Source of the DNA: Pithys albifrons albifrons
Lineage: Eukaryota; Chordata; Aves; Passeriformes; Thamnophilidae
Reading direction: 5' to 3'
Length of the DNA: 64,000 bases
Assembly: GCF_047495875.1 (NCBI RefSeq)
Contig: NC_092459.1
Span: forward strand, 11,164,965 to 11,228,964
This document shows, piece by piece, positions 36,255 to 49,653 of the stretch. The translations under genes were made by a program, and so were the position numbers. The notes beneath the pieces are model-generated. The model saw only the letters and a program-made list of their open reading frames with translations, had not been told where the DNA came from and ran no database searches. Numbering within the stretch: position 1 is the stretch's first letter; each line of letters opens with the position of its first letter.

Positions 36255-37045
36255 CATAGAATCATAGAGTCATAGAATCAGTTGGGTTGGAAGAGACCTC
36301 TGAGATCATCAAGTCCAATCCTTAATCCAACCCCACTTTGATTGCTAGATCACGACACTAAGTGCCACATCCAGTCTCATCTTCAAAACCTCCAGGGTCA
36401 GAGAATCCACCACCTCCCTGGGCAGGCCATTCCAATGCCTGACTACTCTCTCTGTAAAGAACTTCTTCCTGATATCCAACCTGAACTTCCCCTGGCAAAG
36501 CTTAAGCCCATGCCCTCTTGTCCTTCAGTTGGTTGCCTGAGAGAAGAGACCAACCCCCTTCAGGTAGTTGTAGAGAGTGATAAGCTCTCCCCTGAACCTC
36601 CTTTTCTCCTTACTAAACAACCCCAAGTCCCTCAGCCTTTCCTCATAGGACTTGTGCTCAAGTCCCTTCACCAGCCTCATTGCTCTTCTCTGGACCTGCT
36701 CCAGCACCTCAATATCTTGCCTGAACTGAAGGGCCCAGAAATGAACACAATACTCAAGGTGTGGCCTCACCAGTGCTGAGTGCTTTTCTTGATATGGGTA
36801 CTGGAAGATCACAATTAGGTCACCTTGAAACGCTCTTGTCTCCGGTCTGAACTATTCCAATTTGCCGAGGATGAACTCGATCCATTTATCTATGTCATTA
36901 ATGAGGGTATTAAAAAGCACTTGTCCCAGTACAGGCCCCTGAGGGACACCACTTGTTACTGATGTCCATTGGGACTCTGAGCCATTGCACACTACCCTCT
37001 GGATGCGACCATTCAACTACCTCCTTAGCCATGTAGCGATCCCCC
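36255..37045 (-). mobile_element. CR1 LINE fragment with ORF2 end, internal deletion
   Basis: The 3' terminus CATAGAATCATAGAGTCATAG lies at the left edge. Minus-strand 36525-36812 encodes the conserved CR1 ORF2 C-terminal block ([18 protein letters not shown], then [16 protein letters not shown]). From about 36830 the sequence jumps to an RT-domain region (CAGTACAGGCCCCTGAGGGA at about 36930). The link between the two is therefore deleted relative to a full-length CR1. Not functional. Confidence 0.93.
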
Positions 37046-37962
37046 TGTACTACACACAGTGGATGAGGTGATCTTCATGGTTTACTGCCTAAATATGTGA
37101 CATTGACAGTACAGCCATAATATCTGCTGTATATACTGTACATACTGTGAATAGTAGGGAAAGAAACATGTAAATATAGAATGCATAGAAGAGAAAATAG
37201 AAAATAGGAAAAATAAAAGGATGAAAAAACTTATTTTAAACAGAGCAGGAATGAGGTCCTGTCATCAACTACCATTGAATATAACTTGTAAAACTACAAA
37301 GCTGCAGTTATATCTCAGTTTTAACTCTGACTTTCTGTAGTCATCATGATTTTGTCCATACAAATCAGGTGATAAATTTAGTGGAAAGGATAAAAATAGT
37401 ATTAGGTGCATTTGCATTAGTATAATATAGAAAAGAAAAAAAGTCAGTCAGCAAAGTTACTCTGTTACTTGTGAAGTTGTATCAGTACAGAGTTATGCCA
37501 TCATAATTAATTCCATAAGCATGACATAGTAAGTTTAGCTTTTGAGATTAGATTGTGATACTGCATGGAAGAAATTACATGCATGCATGTGATTAGAATG
37601 TGTCAGATAGGCAAGAAATATTAGATGCAGAAGGGAAGAATCATGCTGAGAAAACTGAAGAACAAAGGGCAGCCATGAAGACATATAAAAAGGGAAGAAA
37701 ACACTGAGGTGAGCAGAAGAAAGAAAGCAACATAACTGTATTACAGACAAATGACCTGTGTTAGAGGCAGAGGGATCACGCTTTGTCTGATGCTATTCCT
37801 CTCCCATTTCTATTCAGAAATAATAATTTGGAACTAAGGTGACTAGAACTGTTCCAGCAGCATTTTGTATAAGTATAAATTGTATAGTTTTGCTGAAATT
37901 AATGGATTTGTCTGAGGCTTTACTCTGGGTCAATGAATAGAAACATGTGAAGACTGATGGCT
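37046..37962. other. Unique AT-rich interval
   Basis: About 900 bp. No gene or recognised repeat is seen. Confidence 0.55.
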
Positions 37963-38585
37963 TGTCCTAGTTACAGGGGCCCGGACCAGTTAATCACTAT
38001 GTGGTCACAACAATATTGTGTATTCTACACCCTCTGTCATTTCTGATGGACTGTCTATAATGGGTTGTTTCTCACAGCTGCCCAGGGCACACCTGACACC
38101 TCAGGCTACAACCTGGGTGTTAAAGAACCCTGGGAGACACTGGAATATTTCTATCTCCACACCACTGACTCAGCTGTGATAACTCCCCTCTAGGAAGGCA
38201 TTAGCACCTTTACACCCAGCCTGAGGGGTCATCTCTGCTAATGGGCCATAAGAAACAGGCATAATAGGCAGCTGCAATGACCTAGACAATCTAATATTCC
38301 AGGAATATCCCATGACTCACAGAGTTAAATCACCCACTGTGAAACTCCCTGCCCTGGGGGAAGGTACTGGGCATTCCCACCTGAACATGAGCATATATAA
38401 TCTTGGGGGTTTGGGACTTCAGGTACCACTCATTGGACCCAGAGGAGGACCGGAAGCTCAACAGGACTGTGACTGTCACTCTCAACAAGACAGCAATCAT
38501 TCATTTGACAGAACTGCAACCATCATCCTCACCAACAGGCTTTCCTTCCTTTTATTTTTCGCTTAGGGGGAGAAAAAGGAAGCAT
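37963..38585 (+). mobile_element. Diverged LTR related to LTR1, 3' end missing
   Basis: It starts TGTCCTAGTTACAGGGGCCC and follows LTR1 order: a TGTGTATTCTAC...CCCTCTGTC block, TTTACACCCAGCCTGAGGGG, GCTAATGGGCCAT, a TATATAATC promoter-like word at about 38394-38402, and a GGACCCAGAGGAGGACC block. It contains an extra segment near 38100-38180 and lacks the TTGTTATTGTAATATTATTA 3' part of young LTR1. No target duplication was found. It is an older, truncated relative. Confidence 0.8.
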
Positions 38586-40879
38586 TAGAGAGCTTAATGA
38601 ACTTGAGTCTTAATGAGCTTGAACTCTCAATATGTACCTGATGCAAGGGAGTGTGACATTTTCTAGTTTGTCAGTCTTCAAAAATATAGTGCAAGAACAC
38701 AGAAATTGATGTCAAACATTTTCAAGTTGCTGGTTTAGGGGCTACCAAAAATCATTAAAAAATCTGAAAGCAGTATCTGTCAATTCCCACTCCACCCAGC
38801 AGCATAAAAAACTGTGTACATTTAAATATATTAAAATTATAAAGTCAACAATAGCATTAATTGCTACTTTAATTTTTATTTTTAAATTACTGCTCTTTTA
38901 TTTTAATATCTCTATTTTTTTCCTTGCATGCTAAAAAGTCTGTAATTTTGTAAGGCATGTATTCTCAGTGGAATGTCTTATCTCAGTAATAGGGGCAATC
39001 CAAGACACATAGTAGGCTTCAATAGAAAAAAAAAAACAAATCTAATTTCTACATGGCCTAACATCTGCCCTTCAACCCATTCTCTTGGGAACTTCATGAC
39101 CGGCCTCACCACAGTGCTTTACTCTTCTTCCTTTTCTACAATGAATACTCAGACACAGAAGAGCACCTCCTTCAGGAAGGTGGGAAAAAGCATTTCTGCC
39201 TCAGGAGTAATTTTGAACATCAGAGTGCCCAAGACATGCTCCCAGATTGCCCAAGTTTTCCTGGATTGATTGTTATTCAAATGGTTGTACCCTGAGAATG
39301 AAAAGAATTTTCATTTTCACTTAATGAAACAATTGAATATAACCCTTCAATGAAAGAAGAAATACACAAGGTTACAATTTCAAGGTGAAAACAGCTCAAA
39401 CTGCATAAACCAAACCTACTTCTATAATAATTCCAATTAAGGCAGAGTTCACTTCAGCTACATATGTGGAATCCCTAGGCCATACAAAATATGATTATAT
39501 TTAGTAATGCCTTTCAGATGAATACTCTATCTTGTAATGTGTTTCACCTGAATACTGTCTACAGATTTTTAAGAGACTTTAAAGCCTAATTTAGGCCCAC
39601 CTGGCTAAACCCATAACAAATGCTTATAAAAATAGTCATATTGTCACAATTTTCACTGCTTATATTTTGTGTAAATATTTCAGTTATTCTGCAAAATAGT
39701 AATTAAAATTATATATCTTATCCACTTTTTTACACTGTTTTCACAAATCATGCACACAGAAAAAGAAACAGGCAGCAAGCTGGTTGCTAAATAAACAATT
39801 CACAAATAAATGATACTACTTCCAATTCTTTCACTTAAAACCCTTGTTTTCAGCATGTTTGCTTATAGTTTTGCAAGGAAAAATATCCAGGATATTGTTT
39901 GGAACAGATGATGTGTGGTTTCATGTGACTCAGTCTGGCTTTTTTTTTGTGTGCTGCATATGCTCACAGTCTTTTTAATTCATGTACAACACAATCTGTC
40001 ATTAATCTTATATCGATGATAAGAAGTAGATGCATTAGGAATGCTGGTTGAGTAAGATGTCTTAGAAGGAAACTAATAGATGTGATAATGCGCATACTAA
40101 ACCACCTGCAAGACAAAAGTTTGTAAGATGCAGCAGTGATGAAATGGCAAGATAGACAACTAACATTAGAACAGAATGATTAATGAAGCACCATTCCATA
40201 AGATCATGGTAGTAACATAGTGTCACATGAAAAATAAAAATAAAGTATTTTAAGTAGAAAAGGAAAGACATCTGATAGCATCATGGAATTGACAATACAA
40301 ACACTCAGCACAAAAATAATTTATCTGCAATTTAGGTATGTTAAATAGACACACAGTTGATATTAGCCAAGCTAGAGAGAACTTTGTTCCTTATCAGAAT
40401 TAGATTTTTCCCTAGTTTCCCTAGAGACATTCTGGCTAGATTTTAATCATTCTAGAGTATGATGAACTGATTTTATTGCTTGAACTATTTTCTTCAGCAG
40501 TGGAATGGAGATGATAAAGTTTTCAAAATGCAATAAGAAGGACATTTCTCTTTATTCAGAATCAGATAAAGCTGCCTTAACACTCAGCTCTGAATAATAA
40601 TTGCAACCCCATTCCTTCCATCAATTACTGAACTACTTTCAAAAAAAGTTCTGGGTTCTAAATGTGAATTGCTGCAAATCCTAAATATATGCCAAATGGA
40701 TCTATAGAAAAATAGGTTGATTTTTAGCAAAATAGGAAGTCCCTGATTATTCAGACCAAAGCAGTTTTTGATCAGACATTTCATAGAATCCCATCTGTTA
40801 CAATCTGCCTCTGAAAGTGAGAGTAACTGAGGTTCTTGTGAATAAGTCCCTTGTGGCAGATTATAGTGGAAGGACACTC
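38586..40879. other. Unique AT-rich interval
   Basis: No gene was recognised. A 32-bp segment at 39587-39618 resembles the 3' end of LTR3 (reported separately); the sequence before it is not LTR-like. Confidence 0.5.
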
Positions 40880-41700
40880 AATGGCCAGTGTATATATGTA
40901 TATATATTTGTGTATATATATTTATATATTTTGGTTCTTACTATCACAGTAATATAATAGTATAAAAGTAGAAATATATCACTTAAGAAAATATATAAGG
41001 AAAAGAGGGAATGAAAGAAGTAAAGAACCCACTACCCATGGATCTAGCAATGAGACGTGATTGTTGTAATTTCAATGTCCATTTCTCGAAGTGATGGTCA
41101 TAGTCTTGATCCATCAGGGGTTCACAAGGACAAAGTTCAGTGAGTTAATATGTTCAAATTCAGGTGGAATGCCCAGGTAAGTCCCCTGGGCTGGGGAGTT
41201 TTACAGTGTCTGACACAACATTGTGGATTTGTTCCAACACTGTAGATCATGTGCAGTCCTCTAGTGGGAGACCCCAGAAATGAGTCTGGGGAAAATTTGT
41301 GGAGGTCTTTGCTTTATGACACCTTCTAAGACAGGACAGCTGCCTTTCTTGTCAGTATAGATGAACCAGTTATGACCCAACAGAAGGAATGAACCCCTTC
41401 AGGCCTACGTGTGATGTCCTGATATCACCCCTGGAGAGTTTTTCTATCGGAGCCAGTTGTGTGAGGGTGGGCACTGGCATGATAAAAATCATCTCACCTC
41501 ACAGAATTTAATTCTTATTGGCCTCTTCCCTTATCTGGCTCAAACCCCAGCTTTTAGCCTCTGGTGCTGGGTGCTCCCCCTCTTCTGCACCTGGGCACTT
41601 CTCTTGCACAACATCAGCAAAGCCCCCACTACCTTTGCAAATGGCTAATTGCTCAAGTCATTAGCCATTAACATTTCAATCTCTCATACCATCATCACAT
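40880..41700. mobile_element. Probable degenerate ERV LTR
   Basis: A TA-rich tract (40890-40932) is followed by an A-rich region, then a GC-richer body (TGGGAGACCCCAGAAATGAG at about 41266, CTGGTGCTGGGTGCTCCCCC at about 41561). It ends GCTCAAGTCATTAGCCATTAAC. This order resembles the passerine ERVL-like LTRs elsewhere in the window, but no terminal TG/CA pair or target duplication could be fixed, and orientation is uncertain. Confidence 0.4.
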
Positions 41701-43065
41701 CAAATGCAAAAAGCTGTGTCTCATCTATCATGATGTCAGGTTGTGTCTCTGAGCTAGAATTGTAGTCAGTGCAAGTTAGCCTGGCTAATTCTCTTGGTGG
41801 TACTACTTCCTTGTGAAGGAAGGGATACAAAAGGCAGCAAGGGATTTTAAGGCATGGAAAAATCTATTATGATTCTAAATCAAAGTAAAAAATCCATAAA
41901 ATGTCAAGACACTCTTCTAAATTAGAGACCACATATGGAAGAACTCATAATTGATTGTCTGTCAGAGCTGAAATGAAGATACAGTTTAATTATATTCATA
42001 TAGCAAATATGAGGACATGAAATGTTGCAGAAATCTATAATTCTGAAGAAAAGGTTACTACCTAAAAAAACCATTAAAAATGGGAGTACAAATTGTCTGT
42101 ACTATTGAGGATCATTTCACTTCAGCTATGTAGGTAGAGATAAAGAAACACTGCATGCCCAGACTGCAGTGCAATTTTCAGGGTTGCAATTTTGTGACTT
42201 GCTAACTGCTTCAGATCAAGGTGTGCCAACAGAGCTGAGTATTTACCTTCTGTTAGTCATTAGGAATTTCTAAGGTTAAAATGGGATAGTTCTCACAGCA
42301 ATTTTAAATGTTACATGACCAAAAGTGAACAAATAATGCTTGGCTACAAATACACTAAGTTTTGTTTTGTTTGTTTTGCTTTAATTTGAATAAATGTAAT
42401 TCACTTCTCATTGCTTTTAATGACATTAATATCACCTCCATTATGAATAAGTGCCTATATTTCAAGTGAAGTAGTTGAACAGCTTGAGGTAGACTAAATA
42501 CATGGGTTTTCAGCCTTTAACTCAAAGACAAACACATAGCTTTTAACTCTGAAAATAGTGTTAAATAAATGCAGTGGCTTCTAGCAGCTTGATTCACGGT
42601 TGTTTGTTTTTTGTTTTTTTGTTTGTTTGGGGTTTTTTCTGGCTTATTTTGGAACTATTGTCACCAGCTTTTAACAATGGTCCTGTAGGACTTGAAACTT
42701 TTGGGTTCAAATAAAAAAAAATCATTGAAGTCAACAGAGGAACTCTTAGCAGTACCTCCATCACCAAACAAGAAGACGACTGAAGACAGGGTAAGCTGAG
42801 GGCCTGGACCCTCCTCATATTCTCCCTCTGCAGTGTTGATTGCAGTCCAGACTTAACTCAGGATTTGTGGGTGATGTGAACACTGAAGCCCAGAAATATG
42901 AGATCAGTGATGTCTGACTATTTCTTTGCTAAAACCATATCAAAAAAACAAGAGTTTCCAAGTACAGCATTTGTGCTAATGCAGCTAATCTACCCAAGTC
43001 CTCTGTAAAACCATGAAGCCCTGTTGTGGCTAGTTGTTGTGAAAGACTGCTGGCTAACAGTAATG
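41701..43065. other. Unique AT-rich interval
   Basis: About 1.4 kb. A GT/TTTG-rich patch is at 42600-42650. No gene or transposon was recognised. Confidence 0.5.
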
Positions 43066-43213
43066 ATGGAGGTATTTAAAAAAAATGTGTAGATGTAGTG
43101 CTCGGTGACATGGCTTAGTTGTGGGCTTGGCAGAGCTGGGTTAAGGGTTGAACTTGATGATTTTAAAGGTCTTGTCCAATCTAAACAATTCTGTGACTAT
43201 GAGTCTGTGATCA
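43066..43213 (+). mobile_element. CR1 LINE 3' end, plus strand
   Basis: GGAGGTATTTAAAAAAAATG, GACATGGCTTAGTTGTGGGC, TTGAACTTGATGATTTTAAA and CAATTCTGTGACTATGAGTC are the ordered 3' UTR blocks of a CR1 subtype, including the degraded octamer tail. About 150 bp remain. Confidence 0.93.
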
Positions 43214-45365
43214 GGCATAAGGTTGGAAGGAGTTGTTTGGCAAGCCAAAACCCAGACATTTTTTCATTAGCAGTTCAGTGATAAGGAAAGTCACATACCA
43301 GTCCTTATCTCTGTAGCTGGCCTTTTTCATTACTAGAGTAGATGAAGCCCAAGGTCCTGAACATCCTCTGGAATACAGTCTGAGGAAGTGTTTTAATGTG
43401 AATTTGGACATTTACAGTGTGAATGTTATCAGAGTTCTGCTGTTAAGTGAAGCCTAGGACTCCAGTTTAACAGATGGCATATTGCACTGAATTCAGCAGG
43501 TGGCAAACCAAACCCATGGAGAAGCAAAAAGGAAATTCATTGACATGAATTTGAATGTAACATGCACAGCAAAATTTTGATCCAGATAGATGTAAAATCC
43601 TTTAATGTGACTTCTTAAAAATACTAAACTATGGTATAACAGTACCTGTCTGTTTATGTGCCTATACAAATATATACTAGAAATATACATGTTTATAGGC
43701 ATATATATATTTAATATATTCAGTAAGAAAGATCACTACTACTAAGAAGTATTCAGTGTGCTAGTCTTTATATTTCCAATCATAATAATTTGTCTAATTA
43801 CAGAATTAGGCACTTTACCAAATGAAAAAATTCTTTCTTTTAGATGTAACCTGTTGTGGTTTATAATGTGAGAAATTCCCTGAGCTATAAAGCTGATTAC
43901 TACTCCTGCGTCCAATCTTCTGGAATACTTGCTGTTTCTTTCCAGGCATCTGTTATTTTATCACAGTTATTTAATTTTTTTAAAACAGTAGTATTTTCAG
44001 TTTAGATATAAATCAATTCAAGTGTACTTATTTGGAAAAGAAAACCTACATGCACCCTGAAAGACAGTAAATGAGTATTTTTGCTTGAGAATATAATGAC
44101 CATAACAACCATTATGTAATTAAAACTATAAAGCAACTGAAAAAAACAGTCACTTGGGTTAATATAAAAATTAATCTCGGAAAGATCTGTTTAATAGATT
44201 TGGGGGGTTGATTCCAAAATACGTGAAATTGGAATGAATTCTTGCAATAAAAATAAATAAACAAGTTCTTTTACTACTATATCTTAAAGAATGCAGATTT
44301 TATTAGGGACAAAGAAATGTAGGTAACCTGGTAGGAGAGATCCTTATCCATTAATCTAGTTGCAGCCATAATATGTTTGCAGATATTTCTGCATATTCTT
44401 TGGGAACAATTCACAATGAAATTATAAAGAAATATCTGACATAAATGTGCAAATAAAAAGTCCAGAAATTGTACGCCAGGAATGCTTTTACTCAAAGAAA
44501 TATCTATGTTATAATCGTCTGTTATGGAAAAGAAAATCTGATGTTATATCAGCAGTTCGTAGCAATTATTGTAGTTCCTATCCGACAATATGTCTAACTA
44601 GTAAAAAAAAATGGATAAGTCACTTCAATTCATAGTTAAATTATTGCTACAAGATGAAGTGGCAGGGTCAAAATTTGATTTTTCTATTTAAGGTGTGTTT
44701 CTTGACATGAAGGAATGATAATGGATCATTTTGGTACCAAAGATACATTTCCTCTTTTCCTTCAGTAAGTTTTTAGCTATTTTGTCAGCCTGTTGCAATT
44801 GCAAACTTTCAATCCCACTTCTTAAGGTTGTAGCAACAGCATAGCTTGGGCATTTGGCTTCTTTAAAGGACTCTTACAAAGTGTTGGTTTTGCCTGTCTC
44901 AAGATATGACCATAATAAACAGGACACAGTTTGATCTTTTAGCTAGGTTATCAATACTTTGGAGAGGGATGATTTTTTTCAATAAAATGAGTTATGAACA
45001 AGCAAACTGCCTGAGGTTATTAAAACTGATAATAAACATTATGTGCACTGAACATTGGTCTCCTGCTAAAATGAGTTTAGAAAAGATCACCAGTGTAGGA
45101 CTGGAAAGGGATTTAAGAATACAACTATTATATTCAAAAATATGAAAAAACTTACAAAACAGGTATTGCAATTATTTCTTTATATCTTACAAAGGTATAC
45201 ATGCATATTAATTTAAAAATAAAAGGTAATGAGCCTAAAGAAATTCAAAATACTTGATCTAGATTAGAAAATTATTGTTAAGCCCATTACCTATGGAGAT
45301 TGTGCAATTAATGTTAGACCTTATTTAAAACAGACATAATCATACAAAAGCATTCTATTGGACCT
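43214..45365. other. Unique AT-rich interval
   Basis: About 2.1 kb with no recognised gene, RNA gene or repeat. Confidence 0.55.
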
Positions 45366-45397
45366 GGTTTAAGCCCACTTGGTTATGCCCATGACCA

Positions 45398-45455
45398 GGG
45401 ATATAGATCAAATCATCTCCTGAAGATGCTTTCAAGCCTGCGTTTCTATGACTTT
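45398..45455 (+). mobile_element. Short CR1 3' end relic
   Basis: TAGATCAAATCATCTCCTGA, GATGCTTTCAAGCCTGCG and TTTCTATGACTT follow the order of a CR1 3' terminus (turkey/chicken-type GATGATCTCCTGAGG...TTTCTATGATT). Only about 55 bp are preserved, directly after an LTR3-end-like word. Confidence 0.6.
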
Positions 45456-48400
45456 AAGCAAATTATTGCTTCTATTCTGAAAAAATGTGTATAAATTGTG
45501 AAGAATACTAGAACATCTATTAATATTTTCTAAAGGAATCTTTTGAAAAAGACATTATCTAAAGTTCTGCTCAGCTTTATAAGACTAAACCAAAATGTAT
45601 ATTCAGGGATGGTGATTCTGAGCAGTTAGTTATCTGTGTTTGTGGCTCTCATTTTAGTAGCGTTCACTATTTCACTGAGACTATTTTTTCCCTTACAGGG
45701 TTGGTTCTTATGCTAAAATGATTTGGGTTTCTTTACTTGGCTTGTTCTTCTTGTTTCTGGTAAGCCTTAAGCTACTTTTCCTTAGCATTACTGTCCATTA
45801 TTACTGATTGCATTTGGAGACAAAATAAAGAATTCTAATATCTCCATAACATGCTGAATCAAATGTTTTATGCTTTACATACTAAAAATAATGATAGAAC
45901 TAGTCTTGGTATTGGCAATATAAAAAGAAAAAAGTTGTTAATCACTCTAGAAAGGAAAGTGATTTTCCTCTGAGCTGGGTAATACTATTTCTGCCTGAAA
46001 TACATTCAAGGCAGCTGTGCAAGAGATAAATTGTTTAGATTTCACAGTTTGTTTTTTTTCTCTTCTACTTATGTTTTTTATTGTTTTTAAATCAGTTACA
46101 TACAGCCTAGCCACAAGCTTATGGCTATCATTTAAAGATGCACAAATAGATATGATGAAATGAAAACATGCACAGCCTTCTTTAGCATACTGTGAGCAGA
46201 ACTAGCTCGTGAATACATTTAATAGATCTAGAGGGCTCTTTGAAATACGCCAAAACTGGTTTTAAAAATGTTGTCAATGGAAAAGTAGAAAAGGCTGGAT
46301 TCCTCTGGGTAGTTATCAGGAAAAAAAAGGCCAACAAAACAACTATATCTGCATAACCATAGTTCAGCTTTTTCAATAAGTATCATTAGTTTCTGAATTA
46401 GCAATAGCTTCACTGATCTAAGGAAACATGAGCTTTCTACAAGACAAGCCAGTGTACTTTAGTACTCTAACCGTGAGTCCTTAGCTTAGCAAATAAAATA
46501 CTAAAATGCTTTTCATCATTATGGTTTAATCTAATATTTCTGTCAGCTCACTGCTGTATTTTAGGAGTACATGACTGTGAGAAAACTGGTCACAAGTAAG
46601 TGAGCTTTAATACTGAAAACAATGATTGAGCTTCATTTCCCCCTTCTTATCCTAGCAGGTGCATCAGTAAGACACACCTGACCCACAGGATGACACAGCA
46701 AGAAAAATCCATTCTTTTCAAGAGAAGGCCTTGCATTACAAAATAAAGTGTGGAGAAATATATGCTAATTTAAGTCACTTTTTATGGAATGAAGTTGAGG
46801 GTATCAGAGCTGTGAGGTGTATTGTGAGAGTGTGCAAGGGCCTTTGAAGCTTCAGAGCCTCTTAGGGTGGAATAGAGACCAGCAAGCGTAGGCAGGAGCA
46901 CCAAGAATGAATATATCAACTCTACTTACCGCTTCTGTGGCAACTTCAAAAAATTCTACAGAGCTCTGAATTCTGTCAAAAAAATGAGTCACTTATTTTG
47001 TCAATGAAAAATTCTGATTTTTCAAACATGGAGTGTTAGACCTATTCATGGATGCATATGGATTTGCAAGAAGATAAAACTGTTTGAGTTCTGGTATTTG
47101 TTTTTCTCTGTCTTTGGGGAATAGGGATGGATAATTTTGGGAACGAAAGATAAGTGACAAGGACAACTTTGAACTGATAGCTATAAAAGAAAAATATTGA
47201 AAAAAATGATAAAAAAATTAAATTATATGGTCTATTTTCCAAGAAAATAAATTATTTATTCTATAAAATTATTGAGTCCTGAATTTTGTTTCCAGCTATA
47301 TGCTTTCCTGTTTATTATTAGACTACATTTAAAAAAAAAGTAGTTTTAGACTCAACATTCTCAGTTTAAAAATTTAATTTATGCTACTTTGTTTAAATTA
47401 GGACTGTATATCTTTGTGAACATGATTATTAGATTCCCCACACCCTTAATTCTTTGAACTATTTTAACGTATTTTTTTCTCAATGTTTTTGTTTGGATTG
47501 CATTATTGAAAATAATGTCTGTCTGTTTTCCTTAACGCCCCTTGAATTCCAAACCAAACCTAGACTCTGACCTGTCTGTACTTACATAACTCCCTTGAAC
47601 GCGTTCTCTAAGCATCTCCTCCTTTTGATGGCAATTACCTCCTTAACACCTTGCCATGTAGGAGAAAGGCACTGTTTCTCCTTAAGCATTTTGTAACAAT
47701 TTATAGTCCATGCTCTAGAAATAACTATTTTGATATTTTATATATTATTATCTGCCTAGAAAATTATTGATCTGTGGCTTGTCTAATATAGACACCCAGT
47801 GCAGTTATTCAGAATACAAAAGTCAGTTTCTGTATAAATGGAGTAGATACAATCACATCTGTGAAAAACTGCTGTCTGTTAATTGGAAGTGCTATAAACA
47901 GGAATAGTCTAGAGAACGATTCTGCAATGAAGCCAAATCACTTGTCTTAACCTTAAGCTATGGATTTAAGTAGGGGATTTACTTGTCTCTAAGCAGTATG
48001 TCTCTGCTACTGGTTGATTTTTCTGGAATCAATAGCAATCTATGTTAAGAGTCAGCTATATGCATAAGTTAGATCTGCAGAAATACCTTCTAGAAAAAAA
48101 AAAGATAAATGTTATCATAATACGGGGTTTAATAACCTACAGAAATAAGCAAAGGAAGATTTTTTTTTTGCTTTTGCACAAGTATAAAATAATAATGAGG
48201 ATTTCAAGAGCTTTCCTATTAAGCAATATACAATGATTTTCACTTACAATAAATTGCATATTTATTATTTCTACATTTTTTTCATCTTTAGTTTTATCCA
48301 CTTTCTAGTTTAAAAAGTTAGCTCACATCTCAGAGGACAACTGAGCCTCTATTTCACATTAATTTTGATTAATCACAACCCAGATATAACACAGGACCTA

Positions 48401-49088
48401 TTCACAGATGCACATAAATAAATTTGATAGCAAGGGTGGCTTCATGCACACCAGAGTGGTAAGGCAGCATGAATCAGTGGCAAGTTACACAGCTCTAGTG
48501 ACTTCAAGAGTACTAGAATGCAAGTTAGAAAGGATTCAAAGAGCTATTTTTTCACAAGTACCTTCTACAGATAATTCTTTAGTATTTAGGCATCTCTGAG
48601 GTATGGTAAGTAACCGTTCTGAAATATTTAATAGGGTTTTAAAAGAAGAATCATAATATATCTTTGCTTTCTCTATCTGCATTTTAGTTCCCTCTCTCTT
48701 CTTCTGGCAATTTTTGCATTTTGCTCATCCTCAACCATATTCTTATGTCATGACTATTTGCATCTTATTATTCTTAATTGTTACGCAATAGGTGGCGATA
48801 CAGAGAAAACTGCCTGCCACTACATTGACAACAGTCAGTTTGATTGCAGAAGTGTAGAAGAGAAGTTTCAGCTACATTTGTAGAAATTTGGGCACACATT
48901 TCATACTCTTAAATAATTTTAACTGGTTTTGCTCATGGAATTTTCTATTTTAGATTTTATTGTTGTTGCACTTTATTCCATCATTTTCCTATCTTCTCAC
49001 TAATTTATATCTTAAGTAAAATGAAGAATAGCAATGTTACATTGCACTTTTCATGTGTCAAATGAAAAATAGCAAAATAATAACTACA
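45456..49088. other. Long unique AT-rich interval
   Basis: About 3.6 kb with no gene, RNA gene or transposon that I can support. Short open frames have no recognisable content. Confidence 0.55.
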
Positions 49089-49653
49089 TGTCTTGGTTTG
49101 ATCCTAGTCAACAACTAAGTACCACATAGCTGCTCACTCTCTCACTCCCACCCCCCATGGGGATGGGGGAGAATCAGAACTGTAAAAGTGAAAAAATGCA
49201 TGGGTTGAGGCAAAATGGTTTAATAATTGGCGGGAAAATGAAATAAAATAATAGCAAATTATAAAGAAAAGGAAAATAGGAAAAAAGAGAGAAATAAACC
49301 ACAAGAAAGACAAGGAATTAAAATGAAAACAATTGTTCACCATCAAATAACTGTTGCATAGCCAGTTCCCAAGCCATGGCCTCGCTGCCACCTCCCATCT
49401 AGTTTTGAGTATGATGCCATATGTTATGGAACATCCATTTGGTCAGCTGGGGCCAGTTGTTCACGTTGTGCCCCCTCCCACTTTTTTGTGGGATCCCAGC
49501 ATACTCATTGGTAGGGCAGTGGGATGAGAAGAAAAAGCCTTTGCTCTTTGTAAGTCCTGTATTATCAAAATTGTTTCTATCACAAAAACAGAACATAGCC
49601 CAATAACAGCTACTAAAAAGGAAATTAATTCTATTCCAGCCAATTCAACCTTG
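49089..49653 (+). mobile_element. LTR, family LTR6 (widespread avian ERVL-like LTR)
   Basis: It starts TGTCTTGGTTTGATCCTAGT and has the order I recall for a common avian ERVL LTR: CAACTAAGTACCACATAGC, CACTCCCACCCCCCATGGGG, GGGTTGAGGCAAAATGGTTT, ATGATGCCATATGTTATGG, TTTGGTCAGCTGGGGCCAG, CCAGCATACTCATTGGTAGG, ATAGCCCAATAACAGCTACT and ATTCTATTCCAGCCAATTC. The target duplication is imperfect at best (CTACA at 49084-49088, TTACA at 49654-49658), in keeping with an older insertion. Confidence 0.85.

Noticed and set aside
36342..36779. 145-codon plus-strand frame
   Set aside because: Antisense shadow of the CR1 ORF2 end, which is on the minus strand.
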